Below are positions 31,803 through 42,731 of a DNA stretch of 64,000 bases, piece by piece. The stretch's first letter is position 1; each line of letters starts with the position of its first letter. A program made the position numbers and the translations under genes. The notes beneath the pieces were generated by a model. That model was given only the letters and a program-made list of their open reading frames with translations, had not been told where the DNA came from and ran no database searches. Location of the stretch: assembly GCA_036497945.1 (NCBI GenBank), contig DASXIN010000158.1, positions 1 through 64,000 on the forward strand, written 5' to 3'. The DNA comes from RYN-230 sp036497945 (lineage in GTDB: Bacteria > Actinomycetota > Actinomycetes > Streptosporangiales > Streptosporangiaceae).

Positions 31803-32981
31803 TCAGTAAGACGGCAGCGATGGGTCGATCTGGCTGATCCAGGCCAGCACGCCGCCGCCGACATGCACCGCGTCGGAGAACCCGGCGTTCTTCACGATGG
31901 CCAGGCATTCCGCGGAGCGGGCACCGGACTTGCAGTGCAGCACGACCCGCCGGTCCTGCGGCAGCCGCTCCAGCGCGGCCCCGGAGAGGAACTCACCCTT
32001 GGGGATCAGCGTGGCGCCGGGGATCGAGACGATCTCGTACTCGTTCGGCTCGCGCACGTCCACCAGGAAGATCTTCTCGTCGGTGTCGAGCATCTCCTTG
32101 AGCTGCTGCGCGCTGATCGTCGAGCCGGCCGCGGCCTCTTGCGCTTCCTCGGACACCGCGCCGCAGAACGCCTCATAGTCGATCAGCTCGGTGATCGTCG
32201 GGTTCTTCCCGCAGACCGGGCACTCGGGGTCTTTCCGGACCTTGACCGAGCGGTAGGTCATCTCCAGCGCGTCGTAGATCATCAGCCGCCCGGCCAGCGG
32301 CTCGCCGATCCCGGTGATGACCTTGATGGCCTCGGTGACCTGGATCGAGCCGATGGACCCGCAGAGCACACCCAGCACGCCACCCTCGGCGCAGGACGGC
32401 ACCATGCCGGGCGGCGGCGGCTCCGGGTAGAGGCACCGGTAACACGGGCCGTACTCGGCCCAGAACACGCTGGCCTGGCCGTCGAAGCGGTAGATGGAGC
32501 CCCACACGTAGGGCTTGCCGAGCAGCACGCACGCGTCGTTCACCAGGTAACGGGTGGCGAAGTTGTCCGTGCCGTCCACGATCAGGTCGTAGTCCGCGAA
32601 GACTTCCAGCGCGTTGTCGGAGTCGAGGCGCTCCTCGTGCACGATCACGTTCACATACGGGTTGATCTCGCGGATGCTGTCCCGGGCCGACTCGGCCTTG
32701 GGCCGGCCGATGTCGGACTGGCCGTGGATGATCTGGCGCTGCAGGTTGGACTCGTCCACCACGTCGAAGTCGACGATGCCCAGGGTGCCTACCCCGGCCG
32801 CGGCCAGGTAGAGCAGCGCGGGAGAGCCGAGGCCGCCCGCGCCCACCACGAGCACTTTGGCGTTCTTCAGCCGCTTCTGCCCGATCATCCCGACATCCGG
32901 GATGATCAGATGGCGCGAGTAGCGGCGGACTTCGTCCACGGTCAGCTCAGCAGCCGGTTCGACCAGCGGTGGCAGCGACAA
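31803..32981 (-). CDS. moeZ: Adenylyltransferase/sulfurtransferase MoeZ
   Basis: A 392-residue fusion of a ThiF/MoeB domain and a rhodanese domain. Nucleotide motif VVGAGGLGSPALLYL, DVVDESNLQRQ, the zinc pair CYRCLYP and CPVCGKN, and EGGVLGVLCGSIGSIQV mark the E1-like part; the rhodanese loop is VVLHCKSGARSAE with the active cysteine. MoeZ activates and thiocarboxylates small sulfur carriers for molybdopterin, thiamine or cysteine synthesis and secondary metabolites. TTG 32981 is the chosen start: MSLPPLVEPAAELTVDEVRRY is the usual N terminus, and GGAG lies 7 nt before it. Confidence 0.93.
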   Translation of the reverse strand: MSLPPLVEPAAELTVDEVRRYSRHLIIPDVGMIGQKRLKNAKVLVVGAGGLGSPALLYLAAAGVGTLGIVDFDVVDESNLQRQIIHGQSDIGRPKAESARDSIREINPYVNVIVHEERLDSDNALEVFADYDLIVDGTDNFATRYLVNDACVLLGKPYVWGSIYRFDGQASVFWAEYGPCYRCLYPEPPPPGMVPSCAEGGVLGVLCGSIGSIQVTEAIKVITGIGEPLAGRLMIYDALEMTYRSVKVRKDPECPVCGKNPTITELIDYEAFCGAVSEEAQEAAAGSTISAQQLKEMLDTDEKIFLVDVREPNEYEIVSIPGATLIPKGEFLSGAALERLPQDRRVVLHCKSGARSAECLAIVKNAGFSDAVHVGGGVLAWISQIDPSLPSY

Positions 32982-33253
32982 GGTAACTCTCCAAAGAAGG
33001 CAGGACCAGGCCCCGGCATAGTGGCCCGGCTTCACAGACAACCGAGTCCGGCCAGGCCACATTCCCCACCCTGGCCTGGCGCCGCAGACCATGATGGCGC
33101 ACGATCCGGGGCCACGGAAGGACCCGGCCGGGCAGCGCCGGGAAATGTCACTGCCTGCCGGTACAAATCTGGATACGGCGCAGAGCCCTTCCCCGGCCCT
33201 GCGCCGGGCCCCGCCCGCCAGGCCGCGCCCCGTCGCTGACTCTGGGAGGTTCC

Positions 33254-33907
33254 ATGCCCACTCCGCCCGCACCGCCGCCCGGGGAACCGCCGGGCGCCCA
33301 GCCGCGCGGCTGCGTTCCCGGCCGGCCCCGGCGGCCGTGCCCCAAGGTGGGCGGCCCACCGCTGCCCGACCCGGCCGCGGTGCGGCTGCACAACGTGCCC
33401 GACTCGGCCCCGCCCTACGACGACGAGTTAGCCGCGGCCGTCACCAGCGGCCCGCCCGGCACGCCGCCTCGGCCTGCCGCCCTGGATCAGCCCACGCGGA
33501 CCCCGGCCGGCGAGCCCGCCGTCACCAGCCAGCCGGCCGCCGGCCACCGCCCGCACGCCGTGGGCCGCGGTGCGCCGGCCCTGCCCGGCCAGTTCGCCCG
33601 GGTGCTGGTCGAGACGCTGGCCGGTACCCGGCCGCCGCGCCAGCTGACCAGCTGGACCACCGAGCGGGCCCGGTCACGGATCCAGCGGATGGGGCCGCTG
33701 CTCACCGCCGGTCAGCGCCCGCAGCTGCGCCGGGTGGTGGCCCGACATCCTGCTGCAGACGTGATCGAGATGACCGTGCTGCTCAGCGTCGGCCCGCAGA
33801 TCAAGGCGGTGGCCGTCCGGCTGGAGCACACCGCCCCGCGGCCCGCGTCGCTGGGCCGCCCGACCCGCCCGGGGAAGTGGCTGTGCACCCAGGTCGAGGC
33901 GGCCTAG
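33254..33907 (+). CDS. DUF6459-like protein with proline-rich N terminus
   Basis: A 217-residue protein. Residues 1-110 are proline- and glycine-rich and probably disordered. From about 117 a compact domain follows: LPGQFARVLVETLAGTRPPRQLTSWTTERARSRI, later VIEMTVLLSVGPQIKAVAVRLEH and GKWLCTQVEAA. This pattern (QFARxLVExLAGxRPxxQL...KAVALRLE...W.CT) is a conserved actinobacterial family located near secA, whose function is unknown. An AGGTTCC-preceded ATG with GGGAGG at 33243-33248 supports this start. It is convergent with secA. Confidence 0.7.
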   Translation: MPTPPAPPPGEPPGAQPRGCVPGRPRRPCPKVGGPPLPDPAAVRLHNVPDSAPPYDDELAAAVTSGPPGTPPRPAALDQPTRTPAGEPAVTSQPAAGHRPHAVGRGAPALPGQFARVLVETLAGTRPPRQLTSWTTERARSRIQRMGPLLTAGQRPQLRRVVARHPAADVIEMTVLLSVGPQIKAVAVRLEHTAPRPASLGRPTRPGKWLCTQVEAA

Positions 33908-33930
33908 CCGCCCCGGCCGGGCGGCTAGGC
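33902..33930. terminator. Strong hairpin between the DUF6459-like gene and secA
   Basis: GCCTAGCCGCCC (33902-33913) is exactly complementary to GGGCGGCTAGGC (33919-33930) with a 5-nt loop. The stop codon TAG of the plus-strand gene is inside the stem, and the hairpin ends 8 nt before the secA stop on the other strand. It is a probable bidirectional terminator without T-runs. Confidence 0.65.
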
Positions 33931-33938
33931 GGCCGCAA

Positions 33939-36929
<2,991 letters not shown>

Positions 36930-37200
36930 TTCTTGTCGCGCTCCTCGCGGATCATGGCGGGCACCCGCCGGTGCCACATCGTCACTGTCATGGTAGGCGA
37001 GACCGGCAACGAAACCGAGCCGCACGCGTGCACCTGGATCGGATCGTTGCCCAGCCGGAACTCGCCGATCCGGGTATTCCAGGGGGCCGGGCGCCGGCCG
37101 CATGGCGGTTCCGCCACAATATGGGGAAAGCGCGGGCCGCGCGCCCGGGTTACCGGGCGTGGGATACTACGGCCAGCGGATGACGAGAGGAGCGGCGCCC

Positions 37201-37500
37201 ATGGCGGACCAGGTGGGAACGGACATCAAGTCCGGTGCCCAGCCGGACGACGGCGCGCTCAGCGGGACGACCACCGGCGGCACAGTCGCCGAGGCCGGCG
37301 CACAGGCCGGGCAGTACGAGCCGTTCCATGGCCGCCCGGTGTCCTGGGTGGCGGTGAGCATCATCATGGTGGGCTTCGTGGTCGGCGGCCTGGCGCTGAT
37401 CTTCGGCCCCACCTGGTGGCTGTTCTGGGTCGCGATCGGCCTGGTCGTGGTAGGCGGCCTGATCGCCCTATCCAACGACATCTTCGAAGACTGGTATTAA
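37201..37500 (+). CDS. HGxxW-motif small membrane protein
   Basis: A 99-residue protein. After a hydrophilic N terminus it has YEPFHGRPVSWVAVSIIMVG, carrying the H-G-x-x-x-W motif that names an actinobacterial small membrane-protein family, then two helices (VSIIMVGFVVGGLALIFG and LFWVAIGLVVVGGLIALS) and FEDWY at the end. ATG 37201 has GAGGAG at a good distance. It is divergent from secA. Function unknown. Confidence 0.75.
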   Translation: MADQVGTDIKSGAQPDDGALSGTTTGGTVAEAGAQAGQYEPFHGRPVSWVAVSIIMVGFVVGGLALIFGPTWWLFWVAIGLVVVGGLIALSNDIFEDWY

Positions 37501-37559
37501 ACCGAGCTGAGGGCTGGCGCCCGCAGTTTGTCGGTACGGCCCGCTAGGCTCCCCATCTT

Positions 37560-38768
37560 GTGGTGAGCACTGTCCAGTCGCCCGCAGAGCTGTCCCTGTC
37601 CGCCGACGAGGCCCGGCTGATCACGCTGCGCGCCCAGGGCTTTCTCGGCGCGGACGGCCGCCGCGGCGGCGTGCCCGCCATGCTGCGCCGGGTCGGCGCG
37701 GTCCAGCTGGACACGATCAGCGTGCTGGCCCGGTCCCACGAGCTGGTCGCGTACGCGCGGCTCGGCGCGGTGCCGCGGCAGCGGATCGAGCGGGCCTACT
37801 GGCATCCGGGCCGCCCGGCCGCCTTCGAGTACTGGTCACACGCGGCCTGCGTGCTGCCGATCGAGGAGTGGCCGTGGTACGCGTTCCGCCGCCGGGCGCT
37901 GCGCGCCCGCGGGCGGCGCTGGCACCAGAGCCACGAGCGGACCTGCGCCGAGGTGCTGGCCCGGCTGCGCGCGGACGGCCCGCGCAGCAGTACCCAGCTG
38001 GGCGGGGCCAAGGCGGGCGGCCCGTGGTGGGACTGGTCGGACACGAAGATCGCCGTGGAGTGGCTGCTGGACGTGGGCGAGGTCGTCTGCGTCCGCCGGG
38101 ACGGCTGGCGCCGGGTGTATGACCTGCCCGAGCGGGTGCTGCCCAGCGAGCTGCTGGACGCCGAGAAGACCGACGCGGAGTGCCTGGCCCACCTGGCCGG
38201 GGTGGCCGGCCGGGCGCTCGGCGTGGTCACCCGGGCCGACCTGATCGACTATCACCGGCTGCGCGAGCTGACCGACGGCAAGGCCGGGCACGCGGAGCTG
38301 GCCGCCGATTCCGCGCTGGCCGCCGGGCTGACCCCGGTCACCGTCGAGATGGCGGGCAAGCCGGTGCCCGGCTGGGCCGACCCGGCCGCGCTGGCCACGC
38401 CGCCGCGCGGCCGGCACCGGGTCACCCTGCTCTCCCCGTTCGACCCGCTGGTGTGGGACCGCAAGCGGACCCGGCGGATGTTCGGCTTCGAGCACAGCCT
38501 GGAGGCCTATGTGCCCAGGGCCAAGCGGGTGCACGGGTACTACGCGATGCCGCTGCTGGCCCGGGGCCGTCTGCTCGGCCGGGTCGATCCGGTGCGCCGC
38601 GGCCAGACGCTGGTCGCCCGCCAGCTGTCACTGGAATCCGCCGCGGCGGCCGGGCCGATGGCCCAGGCCCTGCGCGATGCAGCTGGCTGGGTTGGCTGCT
38701 CCGCCGTCGAGGTGGGCCAGGTCAGCCCGCCACAGCTGGCCGAGCGGCTGCGCGCCGCGCTCAGCTGA
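37560..38768 (+). CDS. YcaQ-like (HTH_42) protein, putative DNA glycosylase
   Basis: A 402-residue winged-helix protein of the HTH_42 superfamily. Near the N terminus GVPAMLRRVGAVQLDTISVLARSHELV contains the QLD triad that corresponds to the catalytic Q-x-D motif of YcaQ/AlkX and AlkZ glycosylases; WSHAACVLPIEEWPWY and TLLSPFDPLVWDRKRTRRMFGFEHSLE are the other conserved blocks. E. coli YcaQ unhooks DNA interstrand cross-links, so a similar repair role is plausible. Its last 8 nt overlap the convergent response-regulator gene. Confidence 0.8.
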   Translation: MVSTVQSPAELSLSADEARLITLRAQGFLGADGRRGGVPAMLRRVGAVQLDTISVLARSHELVAYARLGAVPRQRIERAYWHPGRPAAFEYWSHAACVLPIEEWPWYAFRRRALRARGRRWHQSHERTCAEVLARLRADGPRSSTQLGGAKAGGPWWDWSDTKIAVEWLLDVGEVVCVRRDGWRRVYDLPERVLPSELLDAEKTDAECLAHLAGVAGRALGVVTRADLIDYHRLRELTDGKAGHAELAADSALAAGLTPVTVEMAGKPVPGWADPAALATPPRGRHRVTLLSPFDPLVWDRKRTRRMFGFEHSLEAYVPRAKRVHGYYAMPLLARGRLLGRVDPVRRGQTLVARQLSLESAAAAGPMAQALRDAAGWVGCSAVEVGQVSPPQLAERLRAALS

Positions 38769-39495
38769 ACTCGATCAGCTTTTCCCGGACCGCGATCATC
38801 ACCGCTTCCATCCGCGAGTGGATCTGGAGTTTCTCCAGGATGTTGCGCACGTGGTTCTTGACCGTGTTCTCCGAGATGAACAGTTCCTTGGCGATGTCCC
38901 GGTTGTTCATCCCCTTGGCCACCAGCTTGAGGACCTGCATCTCCCGGTCGGTCAGCTTGGGCGCGGGTACCTGCTCGGCCCGCTCCTCCTGGTCCCGCTT
39001 GTTCAGCGCGGCGAACTCAGTGAGCAGCTTGGCCGCCATCGACGGGTTGATCAGCGACTGCCCGCCGTACACCGCGCGCACCACATCCGCCACCTCGTCC
39101 AGCGGGATGTCCTTCAGCAGGTAACCGCTGGCCCCGGCGCGGATCGCCTCGAAGAGGTCCTCCTCCTCGTCGCTGATCGTCAGTATCACGATCTTCGAGC
39201 TGGGCGCTACTTCTTTCATCGCCCGGCACGCCTCGATGCCGCTGGACTTGGGCATCCGGATGTCCATCAGGACCACGTCGGGCAGCGACTCACCGGCCTT
39301 CTGCACCGCTTCCGCGCCGTCGCTGGCCTCGCCGACCAGCTCGATGTCGTCCTCGGCGGCCAGCACCATTTCCAGGCCGCGGCGGAACAAGGCGTGATCA
39401 TCCACGATGAGGGCGCGGATGGGATCGGAGGCTGAGGAATCCACCGACCCCGAAGCCGCACCGGGATCTGTGGACACCGCGGGATCTCCGCGCAT
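38761..39495 (-). CDS. NarL/LuxR-type response regulator
   Basis: A 244-residue regulator. Receiver: ALIVDDHALFRRGLE with the acidic pair, phospho-acceptor Asp78 in VVLMDIRMPKS, KIVILTISDEEEDLFEAI and GYLLKDIPLDEVA. Output HTH: LTDREMQVLKLVAKGMNNRDIAKELFISENTVKNHV. The ATG at 39495 is chosen because AGGAGGT lies just before it. No histidine kinase is adjacent, so it is an orphan regulator. It lies between hpf and the YcaQ-like gene; the gene order secA, response regulator, hpf is conserved in Streptomyces as I recall. Confidence 0.93.
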   Translation of the reverse strand: MRGDPAVSTDPGAASGSVDSSASDPIRALIVDDHALFRRGLEMVLAAEDDIELVGEASDGAEAVQKAGESLPDVVLMDIRMPKSSGIEACRAMKEVAPSSKIVILTISDEEEDLFEAIRAGASGYLLKDIPLDEVADVVRAVYGGQSLINPSMAAKLLTEFAALNKRDQEERAEQVPAPKLTDREMQVLKLVAKGMNNRDIAKELFISENTVKNHVRNILEKLQIHSRMEAVMIAVREKLIEFS

Positions 39496-39604
39496 GGCAC
39501 CTCCTATTGACCCTGCGTGCATTGCCGGCGCGGATGCCACCCGCCGCGATCAGTGCTCAAACTCTGGCGCAGCGGGGGCAGCCGCGCAAACCGGGGGCTC
39601 CGGT

Positions 39605-39625
39605 GGCCGTGCTGCCAGCACGGCC
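39605..39625 (-). terminator. hpf terminator hairpin
   Basis: GGCCGTGCT-GCC-AGCACGGCC is a perfect 9-bp stem with a 3-nt loop, 17 nt downstream of the hpf stop on the minus strand, in the 147-bp gap before the response-regulator gene. It is a credible intrinsic-like terminator or a transcript-end stabiliser. Confidence 0.6.
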
Positions 39626-39642
39626 CGGGGACCGGATACCGA

Positions 39643-40410
39643 CTACCGGGTAACTCGATTCTCCCCTATCCGCTGGTTGGCGCCGACCGCGGAGCGGCGG
39701 GACGGCCGGGTGGGCGGCCGGGACACGTCCTCCACCAGACGGATCACCCCGTAGTCATAGCCCCGCCGCCGGTAGACCACGCTCGGCAGCCGGCTCGCCT
39801 CGTCCCGGAACAGGAAGAAGTCGTGCCCTACCAGTTCCATCTCGTGCAGCGCCCGGTCGATGGTCATCGGGGTCGCGCGGTGGAACTTTTCCCGCACGAC
39901 CAGCGGGCCATCTCCTTCCATCGGGATCGGCACGACGGCCTCGAGCTGTACGTCGGTGTCCGGCCAGTCGTCCAGGCCGGCCTCGTCCACCGGGCCGGCC
40001 TGCGCGCCGTCCGGCCCGCCGTCCAGGGCTGGGCCGACCGGCGGGAGGGTGCTGGCCCCGGCGGCCGCCACGGCCGCTGCCTCGGCCGGCCCGCCGTGTG
40101 CGGGCTTGCGCGGCTTGCGCCGGTCACAGGCACGCCGCATGTGCGTCTCCAGCTTGGCCGCCGCACGGTCCAGCGCCTGGAAGCGGTCGTCGGCGGCCGC
40201 TTCCGCGCGGACCACCGGCCCGCGCGAGTACACGGTCAGTTCGACCCGCTCTCGCTGCGCAGACTGGCGCGGATTGCGTTCCAGGGTGACTTCCACATCG
40301 ATGCTTATCGTCTTCTGGTCGAGCTTCACGATCTTGTCGAGCTTGGCTGTCGCGTAGTCACGGAAACGCTCCGGCACACCCGTCCGCCGACCCCTGAAGA
40401 TGATGTCCAC
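39643..40410 (-). CDS. hpf: Long-form ribosome hibernation promoting factor
   Basis: A 255-residue long HPF. The N-terminal RNA-binding domain (about 1-105) reads MDIIFRGRRTGVPERFRDYATAKLDKIVKL and ISIDVEVTLERNPRQ; a Pro/Ala/Gly-rich linker follows; the C-terminal dimerisation domain contains VVREKFHRATPMTIDRALHEMELVGHDFFLFRDE and VVYRRRGYDYGVIRLV. It dimerises idle ribosomes into 100S particles in stationary phase. Start is GTG 40410, preceded by AAGGGGG. The leader carries mutually exclusive hairpins (40524-40554), suggesting regulated expression. Confidence 0.95.
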   Translation of the reverse strand: MDIIFRGRRTGVPERFRDYATAKLDKIVKLDQKTISIDVEVTLERNPRQSAQRERVELTVYSRGPVVRAEAAADDRFQALDRAAAKLETHMRRACDRRKPRKPAHGGPAEAAAVAAAGASTLPPVGPALDGGPDGAQAGPVDEAGLDDWPDTDVQLEAVVPIPMEGDGPLVVREKFHRATPMTIDRALHEMELVGHDFFLFRDEASRLPSVVYRRRGYDYGVIRLVEDVSRPPTRPSRRSAVGANQRIGENRVTR

Positions 40411-40523
40411 GTGGGATACCCCCTTCGACCATCTGTGTGGGTGGCACCCGTCCGGCCGACCTGGTCTTCGTCCCCACATCCGCCTGCTGAGGGATTCGCG
40501 GGCCTGTTGCCACGACCACCCTT

Positions 40524-40554
40524 CTCCCGGTCCGGGAGACATCTGATCTCCCGG
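40524..40554 (-). promoter_or_regulatory. Alternative-hairpin leader of hpf
   Basis: Three arms lie in a row: CTCCCGG (40524-40530), CCGGGAGA (40532-40539) and TCTCCCGG (40547-40554). The middle arm can pair with either neighbour: with the right arm as an 8-bp stem and 7-nt loop, or with the left arm as a tight 7-bp palindrome. The two structures exclude each other, the architecture of attenuators and riboswitches. It lies about 115-145 nt upstream of the hpf start. No known riboswitch class was recognised. Confidence 0.45.
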
Positions 40555-40864
40555 CGGGGCAGGACTTACCTCTAAGCCGCACCGTGATCGGTCGACAACA
40601 AGTCGCCTTACGTGGGCCGTGTCGCCTGCGGCTGGCATCGGCTTGCCAGGCCGGGCACCCCGCAGCCGGGGTACCCCGCACGGCGCAACCACGGACCCGG
40701 ACGGGTGCCATATGACGACGCTAGCCTGCCCGGGCCCGGATGTCAGGAGCCGGGACTGTCTTCTTGGCCACGGGTGGTACCTGGGCAGATGCGGCACCGG
40801 GAGGAAACGCCTCAGCCCGCACGGCCGGCCCCGCCGGCCTCGGCGCGGAGCGGCGATCGGGGGG

Positions 40865-40883
40865 CCGGGGGGCGTCCCCCCGG
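40865..40883 (-). terminator. lpqB terminator hairpin
   Basis: CCGGGGGG-CGT-CCCCCCGG is a perfect 8-bp, all-GC stem with a 3-nt loop, 9 nt after the lpqB stop codon on the minus strand. It fits a GC-type terminator closing the mtnA-mtrA-mtrB-lpqB operon; no T-tract follows. Confidence 0.65.
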
Positions 40884-40892
40884 ACCGGCACT

Positions 40893-42731
40893 TCAGCCCG
40901 GGTAGGTGGCGGCCCGGCCGGCCAGTGGCGTGCTCCACAGCTCACCCAGACCGACGGACCGGGCCAGCTGACCGGTCTGCAGGGTGGCGAACAGGCTGTT
41001 CTGCGGGCCCGCGGCGGTGATCGAGATCATCCCCGGCTCGACGCTCTGGAACGTGGACCGGTCGCCGTTGACCGGCACTTCGAACAGCTGCGGCCCGCTC
41101 TGTGCCTGGTCCACCACCAGCAGGTGATCAGCGTCGTACCAGCTCAGCGAGCTCGGATCGGCCAGGTCGGCGCCAAGCTGGCCGGCGCTGGACAGGGTGA
41201 TCTGGTTCGTGCTGCGGACGACGGCGGCCAGCAGCACGCGCGGGCCGGCCTTGGTGGACACGATCAGCGCGACCCGCACCCCGTCCGGGGCCACCCGGAG
41301 CGCGGTGATCTGCTGGATGCCGGGCGGCAGCGTCACCGTGACCGGCGAGCCACCGCGGCCCTGGAACATCCGCACGGCCAGCCGGCCGTGCATCGTGCCC
41401 GCCACCCACAGCTCATCCTGATGGTCCCAGCTGGCCGCGCTGACCTTCAGGCCGGCCAGCCGCACATGCAGATCACGCGCGGACTGGCTGGCCCGCGGCT
41501 GGGCGGCCGCGGCCAGGTCGGCGGTGTACAGCGTGCCCCCGGCCGACGGACTGGTCCCGGCCAGGTAGTGCTGGTCGGGCGAGATGGCGATGCTGGTCAG
41601 CGGGACCTGGCTGGTGCCTGCCTGGCCAGGCGCCGGCTCACTGGCGCTGCGGTGGCTGGGCAGCACCCGGACGGCACCGCTCGCGGTCAGGAAGTAGAGG
41701 CTCTGACGCCGTGGCGGCTGCAGGCTCGGCTGCGGGTAGTCGCTACGGTCCTGTACCGCGCTGGCACTGCCCGGTGGCGTCCAGGCCCGGCCGTTGACCT
41801 CGAGCTTCACCGCCTGGATGGTGCGCGACCCGTACGACGTGCTGGTCAGCGTCCAGACCAGCTGCGCGGACATCTCCGCCAGGCTGGACCGGGTCGCGGC
41901 CGACTTGGGCATGTTCAGGTCGACGATGGCGGTCTTGCTGCCTGGCGGGATCTGCACCCGGACGGGGTGCGAGCCAGCCGGGAACTCGGAGTACGCGGCG
42001 TCCTCCAGCCAGCCCTGCGGATCGGCCAGCAGCGCGTTGACCAGTGCGGTGGCCGGGTCGGCCGTGCTGATCGGCAGGAACACCGGATCCGGCACCAGCC
42101 TCTTGTAGTACGGGTCGAAGTAGTAGAGGTTCCGGGGCTGGTAGGCGAGCTGGAAGAAATCCTTGCTGAGCAGCATCTCCCGGGACAGCTTGCCAGTTAC
42201 CGCGGGCAGGCTGTCGATCCGCCACTGCCGGTTGACCAGCCGCAGGCCGAAGCGCTGGATGAGCGATTTCTGCCCGTCCGGAGCCGGGATGTACTGGCCG
42301 GTACGGTTGACCGCGCCCAGCTCCTTGGCGGTGATTTCGACGATCGAGGTCTTCGGCGAGTTCAGCTGCGGTGGCAGCACCGACGACACGTCCGGGGTCC
42401 CGGCGATAACAGTGACCGCCGGGCCGGGCCCCGGCCGCCAGGAGGAATTCGCCGCCGCGGTCAGGTACTGCCGGGCGATCGCGTGGTCCTGCCCGAAGTC
42501 CGCACTGGCCAGGATGAAGTTCTGCACCAGCTGCACCGGGCCCCAGCCCGGCTCAGGCGGGCTCATGATCTGCGCACAGCACGGGTTGCCCTGCTGCTGG
42601 CCGCCGCCGTTGGCCGGCAGCTTGGTGGACTGCAGCGGCCCGCTGGCCGGCACGTCCGCGCAGCCGGCCACGGTGGCCAGCGCAGCCAGCGCGACCACCA
42701 GCCAGCGCAGCAGCGGGTGCCGCCTAGCCAT
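40893..42731 (-). CDS. lpqB: Lipoprotein LpqB
   Basis: A 612-residue lipoprotein. The signal LLRWLVVALAALATVAGC ends at the lipobox cysteine (Cys24). The mature protein has the LpqB/GerMN-type domain (for example KTSIVEITAKELGAVNRTGQ, then LVNRQWRIDSLP) and a C-terminal beta-propeller-like part (ISPDQHYLAGTSPSAGGTLYTA). In actinobacteria LpqB interacts with the sensor MtrB and modulates MtrA phosphorylation, linking envelope status to cell division. Its start overlaps the mtrB stop by 8 nt. Confidence 0.93.
   Translation of the reverse strand: MARRHPLLRWLVVALAALATVAGCADVPASGPLQSTKLPANGGGQQQGNPCCAQIMSPPEPGWGPVQLVQNFILASADFGQDHAIARQYLTAAANSSWRPGPGPAVTVIAGTPDVSSVLPPQLNSPKTSIVEITAKELGAVNRTGQYIPAPDGQKSLIQRFGLRLVNRQWRIDSLPAVTGKLSREMLLSKDFFQLAYQPRNLYYFDPYYKRLVPDPVFLPISTADPATALVNALLADPQGWLEDAAYSEFPAGSHPVRVQIPPGSKTAIVDLNMPKSAATRSSLAEMSAQLVWTLTSTSYGSRTIQAVKLEVNGRAWTPPGSASAVQDRSDYPQPSLQPPRRQSLYFLTASGAVRVLPSHRSASEPAPGQAGTSQVPLTSIAISPDQHYLAGTSPSAGGTLYTADLAAAAQPRASQSARDLHVRLAGLKVSAASWDHQDELWVAGTMHGRLAVRMFQGRGGSPVTVTLPPGIQQITALRVAPDGVRVALIVSTKAGPRVLLAAVVRSTNQITLSSAGQLGADLADPSSLSWYDADHLLVVDQAQSGPQLFEVPVNGDRSTFQSVEPGMISITAAGPQNSLFATLQTGQLARSVGLGELWSTPLAGRAATYPG

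Larger units (their letters stand above)
40411..40892. other. 482-bp intergenic region between lpqB and hpf
   Basis: The longest non-coding stretch in the window. It holds the lpqB terminator hairpin (40865-40883) and the hpf leader structure (40524-40554). On the minus strand a weak promoter candidate, TTGTCG-N17-TTAGAG, lies near 40570-40605. Homologous regions often encode a ComF-type protein here, but I find no ComF motif in any frame, so that gene seems absent. Confidence 0.6.

Noticed and set aside
40411..40892. Possible comF gene between hpf and lpqB, as found in related genomes.
   Set aside because: No frame shows the ComF phosphoribosyltransferase or cysteine motifs, and codon bias is absent.
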